A DNA stretch of 64,000 bases from Nonomuraea turcica (GTDB lineage Bacteria > Actinomycetota > Actinomycetes > Streptosporangiales > Streptosporangiaceae), in assembly GCF_030718205.1 (NCBI RefSeq), contig NZ_JAUZQF010000009.1, positions 362,591 through 426,590 of the forward strand. Reading direction: 5' to 3'. This document shows positions 33,501 to 41,500 of the stretch, piece by piece. Under the pieces are notes generated by a model. It made no database searches. It was not told where the DNA came from and was given only the letters and a program-made list of their open reading frames with translations. The position numbers were made by a program, and so were the translations under genes. The stretch's first letter is position 1, and each line of letters opens with the position of its first letter.

Positions 33501-34627
33501 GCGGCTTGAAGCGCGAAGGCGACACCCTGCGCCGGCTGGACGCGTTGCGGGGCACGACGCCGCCGCGGCCGCACGACGCCCGCGCCATCGCGGCCCTGGC
33601 CGCCAACCCCGGCTGCACCCGCCGGGCGCTCATGGACGGGGCCGGCGTCGACAAGGACGCCGCGGCCCGGCACCTGGGGTTCCCCGCGCCGTTCGGGCAG
33701 TCGCCGTTCGCGATCACGCGCGGCAACGTGTTCGAGGCGCTGGTCAAGGCGGACGGGTGCGCGGAGCTGCTGCGCATGCTGCGCGAGCTGCTCGGCCTGC
33801 CCATCGCCGAGGTGGCCTACCACGACGTGGAGAACGTCGGCGCCCACCTGCGCCACGCCCACACCCGCGCGCTGATCGACCGGGCGGCCCGTGACGAGCA
33901 GGACGCGGGCACTCTGTACGACCACCCGCTGCTCACCCTCCAGATCGCCGGCCACACCGCCTACCTGGAGCCGGATGTGGTGGCCTTCCAGCTGGGCGGC
34001 CGCTTCCACATCGTGGAGGTCAAGTCGTTCGCGGTGATCGACGGGCAGGCCGACCCGGCGGCGGTCGCGGCGGCCGCCCGGCAGGCGGCCGTCTACGTGC
34101 TGGCGCTGCGCACGCTGCTGGAGGAGCTGGGCCACGACCCGCTGAAGGTCTCCCACGACGTGGTACTGGTCTGCCCGGAGAACTTCGCCAACCGCCCGGG
34201 CGCGACACTGGTCGACGTGCGCAAACAGCTCGCCGTGCTGAAGCGCCAGCTGACCAGGATGACCACGCTCGACCGGCTCCTCGAGGGGCTGCCCGACGAT
34301 CTCACGTTCGACCTGCGGCCCGGCGAGGACGGCCGGCCCACCAGGCCCGTCGCCGAGCTGGCGGACTCACTGCGCACGACGACCGCGCGCTACGCGCCCG
34401 ACTGCCTGTCCGCCTGCGACCTGTGCTTCTTCTGCCGTGACGAGGCCCGGCAGGAGGGCGCGTCCGACCAGCTCGGGCGGCAGGTGCGTGACGAGCTGGG
34501 CGGGGTCGCGTCGGTGGCGGAGGCGCTGGGCCTGGCCGACGGGGTCCGGGATCCGCGGGAGGGTCAGGAGGAGATCGCCCGGCTGCTCCGCAACGCCGAA
34601 CGCCTGCGCAGAGAGTGCCTGGCATGA
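33497..34627 (+). CDS. Operon gene 2: RecB/Cas4-like PD-(D/E)XK nuclease with Fe-S cysteines
   Basis: A 376-residue protein. Its nuclease core reads as PD-(D/E)XK: Glu80 in RGNVFEAL, Asp160 in YLEPDVVAF, Glu174-x-Lys176 in FHIVEVKSF, and Gln196 in AARQAAVYVL, the motif IV Gln of RecB-type enzymes. One Cys near the N-terminus (Cys40, NPGCTRRALM) and a cluster near residue 303 (CLSACDLCFFC, Cys303, 307, 310, 313) match the split Cys arrangement that holds a 4Fe-4S cluster in Cas4, AddB and Dna2. It is therefore probably a DNA exonuclease. Coupled to genes 1 and 3 by GTGA and ATGA overlaps. I found no fused helicase; the SF1 helicase is two genes downstream. Confidence 0.72.
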   Translation: MSGLKREGDTLRRLDALRGTTPPRPHDARAIAALAANPGCTRRALMDGAGVDKDAAARHLGFPAPFGQSPFAITRGNVFEALVKADGCAELLRMLRELLGLPIAEVAYHDVENVGAHLRHAHTRALIDRAARDEQDAGTLYDHPLLTLQIAGHTAYLEPDVVAFQLGGRFHIVEVKSFAVIDGQADPAAVAAAARQAAVYVLALRTLLEELGHDPLKVSHDVVLVCPENFANRPGATLVDVRKQLAVLKRQLTRMTTLDRLLEGLPDDLTFDLRPGEDGRPTRPVAELADSLRTTTARYAPDCLSACDLCFFCRDEARQEGASDQLGRQVRDELGGVASVAEALGLADGVRDPREGQEEIARLLRNAERLRRECLA

Positions 34628-36051
34628 GCCTGCTCACCTCGCTCGCCCGGTTGCGCGCCCTGGACGAGGGCATCGCGCAGCCCATCGCGACCGTCCGCCA
34701 CTGCCATCTGTCGGACCGGCCGATGGTGTTCATCCCGCTCAAGCTGTCGGGCGAGGCCGCCGCGCCGCTGGCGGCCATGCTCGGCACCGAACGCGACCGG
34801 CCGCGCCTGCTCGTGGTGACCCAGCCGCGCAACCGCGACCTGCGCTTCGCCTGGGCGGCTGAGCTGGCCGGGCTGCTGCTGCCGTACATCGAGGGTTTCC
34901 TCGCCGACACCGAGACGGTGGAGCGGCGCGGCGCCGACCCCTACGAGCGGGCGGTGGACGCGCCGCAGCTCATCGTTCCGAACGCGGCCGGCGTGGCCTT
35001 CACCCGGCTCCTCGGGCGCTCCACCCGCTTCCGCCGCGCCGACGGGCCCTACCCGGTGCCGGACGTGGTACCGCTGCTGGGCCGGTGGCTGACCTATTTC
35101 GGGGAGCGGGCCGCCTATCCGGGCTCGTCACTCATGACGGCCGCGACCGAGGAGCTGGGCCGGCATTGGGCGAGCGGGCAGAGCTCGCTGGAGGACGCCA
35201 ACCTGGCCGCGCTGCTCGGCTGGATCACCGAGGGGCCGAGCGAGGCCGCCGAGGACCCGCTGATCTGGCCGCCCGCCGGGCCCGCGACCGACCCGGGGTT
35301 CGACGCCGAGGTGCTCGCGCCCGCCATCGACAGCGGGTCGGCCGAGCGCGTCACCGAGGCGCTGCGCAGCCAGCTGGAGCCCACGTGGCGGCTCATGTGG
35401 CAGGCGATCGACCTGCTGGCCGGCCTGGAGGCGGGCGCGAGCGTGGCCCAGCGGTGGGAGCAGGACCGCGGCTCGTTCAGCGGCATGGCGCAGAGCATCG
35501 CCGAAGGCGGGCCGCCGCAGGCCCGCAGGGACGGCGCGGTCGCGGCCGCGGCCAAGCTGGCCCGCATGGAACGCGCCCAGGCGGCGTACGAGGTGCAGCG
35601 CGCCTACGACGACCCGCTGATCATGGCCGAGCACCGGCTCACCGGGGAGGCCTTCGCGGGCGAGGTGGTCGAGACCGTCCCGGACAACGTCGAGGGCGAG
35701 GGCCGCTCACGCAAGCTCCGCCCGCTGGTGGTGATCAAAACCGACGATCCGGTACGGCTGCCGCCCGGCGCGTCCCTCGGCACCCCGCAACGCCGCGCCC
35801 AGGGCGCCGAGCTGGTGTCCGCGGACGAGGGCCTGATCACCGTGAAGATCACCAAAGGGATGGGGCGCGGCAAGACGCCGACCCCCGGCGCCGTGCCCGA
35901 GGTCGGCGAGCGGGTCTGCTACACCTCGCTCACCGACGACTTCCAGGGCTCGCCGAACCTGCCCGACGCCGAGGCCACGCCGTGGACGCACGGCGGCCCA
36001 CCGCAGGAGTACACGCCCGACGACGAGGACGCCCAGGAGGAGTGGTCGTGA
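34624..36051 (+). CDS. Operon gene 3: protein of unknown function
   Basis: A 475-residue soluble protein I do not recognise. Residues 1-130 look alpha/beta (PMVFIPLKLSGEAAAPLAAM, RPRLLVVTQPRNRDLRFAWA). Residues 130-330 are mainly helical. The end, about 360-460, is beta-rich and OB- or barrel-like (RKLRPLVVIKTDDPVRLPPG, ELVSADEGLITVKITKGMGR, GERVCYTSL), closing with an acidic tail. Upf1-like helicases carry a beta-barrel within their first motor domain, and the short helicase encoded next lacks one. This protein might supply such a module in trans; that is speculation. The gene overlaps both neighbours by 4 bp. Confidence 0.65.
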   Translation: MSLLTSLARLRALDEGIAQPIATVRHCHLSDRPMVFIPLKLSGEAAAPLAAMLGTERDRPRLLVVTQPRNRDLRFAWAAELAGLLLPYIEGFLADTETVERRGADPYERAVDAPQLIVPNAAGVAFTRLLGRSTRFRRADGPYPVPDVVPLLGRWLTYFGERAAYPGSSLMTAATEELGRHWASGQSSLEDANLAALLGWITEGPSEAAEDPLIWPPAGPATDPGFDAEVLAPAIDSGSAERVTEALRSQLEPTWRLMWQAIDLLAGLEAGASVAQRWEQDRGSFSGMAQSIAEGGPPQARRDGAVAAAAKLARMERAQAAYEVQRAYDDPLIMAEHRLTGEAFAGEVVETVPDNVEGEGRSRKLRPLVVIKTDDPVRLPPGASLGTPQRRAQGAELVSADEGLITVKITKGMGRGKTPTPGAVPEVGERVCYTSLTDDFQGSPNLPDAEATPWTHGGPPQEYTPDDEDAQEEWS

Positions 36052-37325
36052 CCGGCAGCCCGGAGCAGGTCATCGCGGACGTGCTGGCCGACCTGCCGCG
36101 GCACCGGGGCGTGGTCGTCGACTCGCCGCCGGGGGCGGGCAAGTCCACCCTCGTCGTCCGCGCCGCCGCGCACATCGCGGCCGCCGGCGAGCCGCTGATG
36201 ATCGTCGCCCAGACCAATGAGCAGGTCGACGACCTGGTGTCCAGGATCTCGGACAAACATCCGCGGCTGACCGTGGGGCGGCTGTCGGCCGGCGGATACG
36301 TGCCGCCGCTGCGCCTGCTGGAGCTGCCCGGCGTGCGGTTCGGCACCAGGATCCAGGACCTCGGCGACCCGGACATCGTCATCGCCACCGCCGACAAGTG
36401 GGCGTGGATCGGCGACCGGGTCTGGCCGTGGGCGATCGTGGACGAGGCCTACCAGATGCGCTCGGACAAGCTGCTGCGGATCGCGGGGCTGTTCGAGCGG
36501 GCGTTGTTCGTGGGCGACCCTGGACAGCTGGACCCGTTCTCGATCGTGGACGGGGACCGGTGGTCGGGACTGTCGTGGGATCCGCTGCAGAGCGCGGTGT
36601 CGGTGCTGCTGCGGCACAATCCGGACCTGCCGGTGCACCGGCTGCCGGTGTCGTGGCGGTTGCCGGCGTCGGCGGCGCCGGTGGTGTCGCGGGCGTTCTA
36701 CCCGTTCACCGGGTTCAGGTCGGGAACCGGGCCCGGGGATCGGCGGCTGGAGCTGGTCACGGGAGGCATGGGGACCGTGCACGACCGGGCGCTGGAGGAG
36801 GCCGCCCGGTCCGGGTGGGCGCTGCTGGAGCTGCCGAACCGGCACACGGTGCGTACCGACGGGGAGGCCGTGCAGGCGGTGGCGCTGCTGGCCGAGCGGC
36901 TGCTGCAGCGGGGCGCGGTGGCGAGCTCGGAGCAGGGCGAGCGGCCGGTGACGGCGGACCGGATCGCCGTAGGGGCCGCCCATCGCGACCAGGTGGCGGC
37001 GATCCGGGCGGCGGGGCTGCCGCCGGAGATCACCGTCGACACCGCGAACCGGCTGCAGGGCCGGGAGTACGACGTGACGATCGTGCTGCACCCACTGTCC
37101 GGGCGGCGTGACGCGACGGCCTTCCACCTCGAGTCGGGGCGGCTGTGCGTGCTGGCCTCGCGGCACCGGCACGCGTGCGTGGTGGTGGCCCGGGCGGGCA
37201 TCGCCGAGCTGCTGGACGCCCACCCGTCGGCGGAGCCGGTGCAGCTGGGCGTGCCGGTGAAGTTCCCGGACGGGTGGGAGGCCAACCAGTCCGTGCTGGA
37301 GCATCTGTCCCGCCACCGCGTCTAG
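36048..37325 (+). CDS. Operon gene 4: SF1 (Upf1/Dna2-like) helicase
   Basis: A compact 425-residue superfamily 1 helicase. Motif I is SPPGAGKST (residues 26-34), motif II is IVDEAYQM (DEAY 132-135), motif III is GDPGQLDP (156-163) and motif IV is PVSWRLP (200-206). Motif V is TVDTANRLQGREYDVTIVL (329-347) and motif VI is the region LASRHRHA (369-376). The order and the QGREYD form fit the Upf1/Dna2 (SF1B) group. It lacks accessory domains. The GTG at 36048 lies inside the stop of gene 3. Together with the RecB/Cas4-like nuclease it would make a split helicase-nuclease comparable to Dna2 or AddAB. Confidence 0.85.
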   Translation: MTGSPEQVIADVLADLPRHRGVVVDSPPGAGKSTLVVRAAAHIAAAGEPLMIVAQTNEQVDDLVSRISDKHPRLTVGRLSAGGYVPPLRLLELPGVRFGTRIQDLGDPDIVIATADKWAWIGDRVWPWAIVDEAYQMRSDKLLRIAGLFERALFVGDPGQLDPFSIVDGDRWSGLSWDPLQSAVSVLLRHNPDLPVHRLPVSWRLPASAAPVVSRAFYPFTGFRSGTGPGDRRLELVTGGMGTVHDRALEEAARSGWALLELPNRHTVRTDGEAVQAVALLAERLLQRGAVASSEQGERPVTADRIAVGAAHRDQVAAIRAAGLPPEITVDTANRLQGREYDVTIVLHPLSGRRDATAFHLESGRLCVLASRHRHACVVVARAGIAELLDAHPSAEPVQLGVPVKFPDGWEANQSVLEHLSRHRV

Positions 37326-37343
37326 CGCGGCGACGCTGCTGGT

Positions 37344-38273
37344 TCACAGGCGGCGGCGCCAGACGTCGATGACCATGACCGGCCGCATCCCCGCCGACTC
37401 GTACAACCCCAGCGCCGGCGTGGTGTTGTTGGAGTCCACGTGCAGGATGGTGCCCTTGCGCCCGCGGGCCGCGTCGGCGGCGAAGGCGTGCCGCAGCAGG
37501 AAGCGCCCCAGCCCTCGCCCCCGGAACTCGGGCAGCACGGCCAGCGTGGCCACATACCCGCATTCCTGGTCCGGCAGGAACTGGTTGTTGCCGATCAGCA
37601 CCGCCGCCGCGCGCCCGTCGACCCTGGCGAGCGCGAGCTGGCTCCAATCGTTGACGCTCTGCGCCTGCCTGCGCTCGTACCACAGCTCGTAGTCGATTTT
37701 CACGAACCCGAAGTGCTCGGCGAACGCCTCCTGGTGCACGCGATGCGCCTCCCGCCGCACGTCCTCGCTCTCGCCGGAGTGCAGCGTGAGCCCGGCCGGC
37801 GGGACCGGCGCCTCGACGGGGCCCTCGTAGTCGATGCGCATGCGGTGGAAGCTCGTGCCGGGCTCGAAGCCCTGCTCCTTGGCCATGGCCTGCTTGACCT
37901 GGTCGGCGCGGTAGATCCCGATGTGCAGGGTGACGCCGTCGTGCCCCCGCTCGGCGGCCAGCTCGCGGGCGCGCCCGATGACCAGTGGCCACAGCTCGTC
38001 CGCGAGCCCTTCGACGCCGGGCCGGACGATCACGTCGACGTGCACGAGATCGCTGTCGCCGTTGCTACATGCCCAGGCCGACGCGAGGAGCCTGCCGTCG
38101 GCGTCCTGTGCCAGCCACCCGTCCTTGTCGCGGTCGAAATCGGGCTCCACCAGCTCGTCCTGAACGTCTTGGAGCGTCATGTCCGGCGCCCCGAGGACCG
38201 CGGTCTCATATGCCGAGATGAGCTCGTACATGGCGGCGGCGTCGTCCACGCGGGGCCGGCGGAGAGTATGCAT
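37344..38273 (-). CDS. GNAT acetyltransferase with two domains
   Basis: A 309-residue protein with two GNAT folds in tandem. The C-terminal one is complete, with the acetyl-CoA loop VLPEFRGRGLGRFLLRHAFA (about residue 240) and NNTTPALGLYESAGMRPV. The N-terminal one is degenerate (DVIVRPGVEGLADELWPLVI). The layout resembles mycothiol synthase (MshD), but the similarity is general and the substrate cannot be assigned. The ATG at 38273 is preferred over the longer frame because MHTLRRPRVDDAAAMYELI is the usual GNAT start. It converges on the helicase gene with 18 bp between stops. Confidence 0.85.
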   Translation of the reverse strand: MHTLRRPRVDDAAAMYELISAYETAVLGAPDMTLQDVQDELVEPDFDRDKDGWLAQDADGRLLASAWACSNGDSDLVHVDVIVRPGVEGLADELWPLVIGRARELAAERGHDGVTLHIGIYRADQVKQAMAKEQGFEPGTSFHRMRIDYEGPVEAPVPPAGLTLHSGESEDVRREAHRVHQEAFAEHFGFVKIDYELWYERRQAQSVNDWSQLALARVDGRAAAVLIGNNQFLPDQECGYVATLAVLPEFRGRGLGRFLLRHAFAADAARGRKGTILHVDSNNTTPALGLYESAGMRPVMVIDVWRRRL

Positions 38274-38332
38274 GGGCTGGATTGTGCACCGGCCGCCCTG
38301 CCCGGCGCCTCCCATTTTCGCCCGGTTAAGCT

Positions 38333-38659
38333 ATGGGAGTGCTCGACAGGATGCCCTTGCGCATCGAGGTCGCCGCCCCGGACGCGACGACCGTCGCGCT
38401 CGCGCTCCGCGGCGACCTGGACCACGGCTCGGCCTACCAGCTCGCGGCCCTGACCTTCGCCGACGGCTACCGCAGGATCGACGTGGACCTGTCGGCGCTG
38501 ACCTTCATCGACTCCTCCGGCCTGGCCGCACTCGTCCGCCTCCAGCAGCGGGCCGCGGCCGCCCGCGCGGTGATGCAGGTGGTGGCGTTGACGCCCTACC
38601 TGCGCAAACTCCTCACGATGACCGCGCTCGACCTGCTGTTCAGCCTGCCGCCGGAGTGA
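38333..38659 (+). CDS. STAS-domain anti-sigma factor antagonist
   Basis: A 108-residue STAS protein. The phosphorylation site is the Ser pair in LTFIDSSGLAALVRL (about residues 57-70), preceded by the LRGDLDHGSAYQL strand and helix. Such proteins, when unphosphorylated, bind an anti-sigma kinase and release a sigma factor. A HATPase of the RsbW type is encoded 860 bp downstream (39517), beyond a TetR gene, and is a plausible partner. No sigma factor gene is in the window. The gene starts 59 bp from the divergent GNAT gene. Confidence 0.88.
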   Translation: MGVLDRMPLRIEVAAPDATTVALALRGDLDHGSAYQLAALTFADGYRRIDVDLSALTFIDSSGLAALVRLQQRAAAARAVMQVVALTPYLRKLLTMTALDLLFSLPPE

Positions 38660-38739
38660 CGGGCTCCTTCGCCGAGGCGGTCACGGCGCCGCCCGACTGG
38701 CTCCGCCACCCGTACACCCCCATATGAAGATCTTGCTTA

Positions 38740-38793
38740 CTTGCCGACCGGCAAGCATAGACTGTGCTAAAGACTTACTTGCCGGCCGCCAAG
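38740..38793 (+). promoter_or_regulatory. Two palindromic operators upstream of a TetR gene
   Basis: CTTGCCGACCGGCAAG (38740-38755) and CTTGCCGGCCGCCAAG (38778-38793) are two copies of one 16-bp palindrome. They are 38 bp apart centre to centre and end 16 bp before the TetR start. The first copy is perfect outside its central bases; the second has one mismatch between its arms. They are the expected autoregulatory operators. Confidence 0.82.
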
Positions 38794-38809
38794 CTGAAAT
38801 AGGTGCAAT

Positions 38810-39349
38810 GTGCGGGAAGACACGCGAACCCGGATCCAGGAGATCGCGCTGAGGCTCTTCACCGAGCAGGGGTACGAGGCGACCTCGCTGCGGGAGATCG
38901 CCGAGGAGCTCGGCGTGACGAAGGCCGCCCTCTACTACCACTTCAAGACGAAGGACGACATCGTCGCGAGCCTGGTGGACCTGCACGTCGCCGAGATCGA
39001 CAACCTGGTGGAGTGGGCGAAGACCCAGCCGAAGACGCCGGAGATGCGGCGCGAGCTGCTGGAGCGCTATGCCGCGAACCTCCGGGGGCCCCGCCACATC
39101 GAGATGGCGAGGTTCCTCGAGCGCAACCAGACGGCGCTGCGCGAGCATCCCAAGCTCTCCAGGATGCGCGACATGATGATCGAGCTGACGAGGCAGATGA
39201 ACGAGCCCGGCGCCACGCCGGTGGAGCGGATCAGCCGCTCGCTGGCGCTGTTCGCGCTGCACGCCGGCAGGTGGCTGCCGGGCGATCTGACCGAGGACGA
39301 GGTCGACAAGGCGTCCATGGAGGTGGCCCGACGACTGCTGGAGCTGTAG
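38810..39349 (+). CDS. TetR family transcriptional regulator
   Basis: A 179-residue repressor. The HTH is at about residues 6-50 (TRIQEIALRLFTEQGYEATS, then GVTKAALYYHFKTKDDIVAS), and the ligand domain covers about 60-175. It starts at GTG 38810. Two near-identical palindromes directly upstream are likely its own operators. The gene is alone: the STAS gene before it and the HATPase gene after it are separate in function. A regulon outside the window is therefore likely. Confidence 0.9.
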   Translation: MREDTRTRIQEIALRLFTEQGYEATSLREIAEELGVTKAALYYHFKTKDDIVASLVDLHVAEIDNLVEWAKTQPKTPEMRRELLERYAANLRGPRHIEMARFLERNQTALREHPKLSRMRDMMIELTRQMNEPGATPVERISRSLALFALHAGRWLPGDLTEDEVDKASMEVARRLLEL

Positions 39350-39516
39350 GTGCACCCGTCGCCACCTGCGGTGGCCCGCTGAACGCGAACCACCGTAACG
39401 TTTCTGGACTTTTGGCCTTTAAAGGGACGATTGGGGCGGAGGATCGAGGGCAGGAAGAGGTGGCTACGGTGGGCGGACGTCGACTGCCCACACGCATCCA
39501 TTCGGGAGGAGGTGCC

Positions 39517-39948
39517 GTGGAAGCCACAATCGCGCTCCGGCTGCCCAGGGATGCGGCGAGCGTCCCGGTGATCAGGCAGATGCTGGACGGCACGCTCCGC
39601 TCGCTGGGCGTCGAGCCGCAGGTGCGCGACGACATCGAGCTCATACTGACCGAGGCGTGCTCCAATGTGATCAAACATGCGGCGCCCAGCGACGACTACA
39701 CGGTCAGCGCCACCGTCCAGCACGACGTGTGCGTCATCAAGGTCGTCGACACCGGCGACGGCTTCGACCCCCGCGCGGTGCTCGAACCCGAGCCAGGGGC
39801 CGAGTACGGCCGAGGACTGCAGATCATGCGGGCGCTCGCCGACGACATCCGTTTCACCAACAAACGCGAGAACGGGGCGGTGGTGTGCCTGGAGAAGCGG
39901 CTCCGGTACACGCCGGGGGCGGCGGGTCCGCCCCTCATGGCGTCGTGA
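39517..39948 (+). CDS. RsbW-like anti-sigma ATPase (HATPase_c)
   Basis: A 143-residue GHKL-type ATPase/kinase. N-box: LILTEACSNVIKHAA (about residues 43-57). G1 box: VVDTGDGFDPRAVL (about 76-89). G2: EYGRGLQIMRALAD (about 97-110). Such small kinases phosphorylate STAS antagonists and hold sigma factors inactive. The STAS gene at 38333 is a possible partner. The GTG start at 39517 has a very strong GGAGGAGG ribosome binding site 5 bp upstream. Confidence 0.9.
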   Translation: MEATIALRLPRDAASVPVIRQMLDGTLRSLGVEPQVRDDIELILTEACSNVIKHAAPSDDYTVSATVQHDVCVIKVVDTGDGFDPRAVLEPEPGAEYGRGLQIMRALADDIRFTNKRENGAVVCLEKRLRYTPGAAGPPLMAS

Positions 39949-39955
39949 CCCAGCC

Positions 39956-40228
39956 CTAGTCGCCGCCGAGCAGGAAACGCCGCCGCAGCCGGGGTGTGCC
40001 CCCGCTCAGCTCCGCTCGCCGCCGTTCGGGCACCGCGCTCCCGCTGAGCTTCAGCGTCAGCTGGGCCTGCCTGCCGGTCAGCCGCCGCCACAGCCTGCGC
40101 CAGTTGGTCATCGACCCGGCCATGACCGCGAGCGCCACCAGCGCGACGACCGCGATGGCGAGGGTGGCCAGGACGATCAGCAGGAGTACGACCACCACGG
40201 ATCCGATGGTGCCGAACACGTCCAACAT
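39956..40228 (-). CDS. Small membrane protein (90 aa)
   Basis: A 90-residue protein with one long or two short membrane segments (about residues 7-40, TIGSVVVVLLLIVLATLAIA then VVALVALAVMAGS). A basic tail of Arg-rich sequence follows (RRLWRRLTGRQAQL). No family is recognised. The stop lies 7 bp from the convergent RsbW-like gene, and the gene starts 58 bp after the Ppx/GppA gene on the same strand. It may be cotranscribed with that gene. Confidence 0.55.
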   Translation of the reverse strand: MLDVFGTIGSVVVVLLLIVLATLAIAVVALVALAVMAGSMTNWRRLWRRLTGRQAQLTLKLSGSAVPERRRAELSGGTPRLRRRFLLGGD

Positions 40229-40286
40229 TCGCCGGAAGGTGCCCGGCCATCAGCGCCTTATGCAGATTCTTGGGGATATATCATCC

Positions 40287-41264
40287 TTACTCCGGCTTCT
40301 CGGGCTTCTTGGGGGCGGCGGTGGACTGGTCGTGACGCCCGGGCAGCAGGTCGAGGCGGCGCAGTATCACGCCCTCGCGCAGCGCCCACGGGCAGACCTC
40401 CAGCCGGTCCACCTCGAACAGGTCCATGGCCGCGTCGGCGACCAGCGCCCCGGCCGCCAGTTGGGCCGCCCTGCCCTCGGACACGCCGGACAACTGCGCC
40501 CGCTCGGCCGCGTCCATGGTGGTGAGCTTGACCGCCCAGTCGGCCATGTCCTGCCTGGACAGCGAGCGCGGCACGTACGGTCCGTCACTGGACGGCGCCG
40601 CCCCGGCGATCCTGGCCAGCTGTTTGAAGGTCTTGGACGTGGCCACGGCGCGGTTGGGCTCGCCGTACCTGACGACGTCGCCGACGGTGCGGGCGATCTC
40701 GGTGCGTACGTGCTTGCGCAGCTTGCGCACCTCCTCGGCGGGCGGCGGGTCGGCGGTGAACCAGTCGCGGGTCAGCCGTCCGGCACCCAGCGGCAGCGAC
40801 ACGGCCACGTCCGGCTCCTCGTCCACGCCGGCGGCGATCTCCAGCGAGCCGCCGCCGATGTCGAAGGCCAGCAGCCGCCCCGACGACCAGCCGAACCACC
40901 GGCGCACGGCCAGGAACGTCAGCCTGGCCTCGTCCCGCCCGGACAACACCTCGATGTGCACGCCGCAGCTCTCCTCGACGCGCGCGAGCACCTCCTCGCC
41001 GTTGGCCGCCTCGCGCACGGCGGAGGTGGCGAAGGCCAGCAGGTCCTCCACCCCCTTGTCCTCCGCCAGGTGGACGGCCTCCTGGACGAAGGCGCACAGC
41101 CGCTCGATGCCCTCGTCCGCCAGCCGGTTGTCGTCGCGGAGGTACTCCGTCAGGCGGAGCCCCTCCTTGTGTGAGTACGCGGGCATCGGCCGGGCGCCCC
41201 GGTGGGCGTCGACGACCAGTAAATGAACGGTGTTCGAGCCGATGTCCAGCACGCCGAGTCGCAT
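40287..41264 (-). CDS. Ppx/GppA family exopolyphosphatase
   Basis: A 325-residue enzyme of the sugar kinase/Hsp70/actin fold that hydrolyses inorganic polyphosphate or pppGpp. The phosphate-1 loop is LGVLDIGSNTVHLLVVDA at the N-terminus. The catalytic region LAFATSAVREAANGEEVL (about residue 80-97) and the second loop LLAFDIGGGSLEIAAG (about residue 133-148) are present. It is the short form (two domains, about 300 residues) common in actinobacteria. The ATG at 41264 is the usual family start; a TTG at 41270 would add two residues. A Pro/Lys-rich tail (APKKPEKPE) ends the protein. Confidence 0.92.
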   Translation of the reverse strand: MRLGVLDIGSNTVHLLVVDAHRGARPMPAYSHKEGLRLTEYLRDDNRLADEGIERLCAFVQEAVHLAEDKGVEDLLAFATSAVREAANGEEVLARVEESCGVHIEVLSGRDEARLTFLAVRRWFGWSSGRLLAFDIGGGSLEIAAGVDEEPDVAVSLPLGAGRLTRDWFTADPPPAEEVRKLRKHVRTEIARTVGDVVRYGEPNRAVATSKTFKQLARIAGAAPSSDGPYVPRSLSRQDMADWAVKLTTMDAAERAQLSGVSEGRAAQLAAGALVADAAMDLFEVDRLEVCPWALREGVILRRLDLLPGRHDQSTAAPKKPEKPE

Positions 41265-41500
41265 GGGCAAACGCTACCGTTCTGCCGCATTCACGACGAA
41301 ACAGAGGGTGAAGGCCGGCATCCGATCCTCCAAGGTGACGGACGGCATGACTGAGCGCTCACGCAGATACGCCCACAGGCGCCGTGGTCGCGAGGAGCCG
41401 GATGGCGACGGCCACCGCGGGCGGCCGCGTGATCCGAGCTTCGATGCGCACGTACCAGGCACTACCCTTCCTTGGTGTCGCGACACGTTTGGGGGGATCT

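Noticed and set aside
33497..34627. Calling gene 2 of the helicase operon a CRISPR cas4
   Set aside because: There is no array and no cas1/cas2. The neighbours are a helicase and unknown proteins. Only the fold and Cys pattern are shared.
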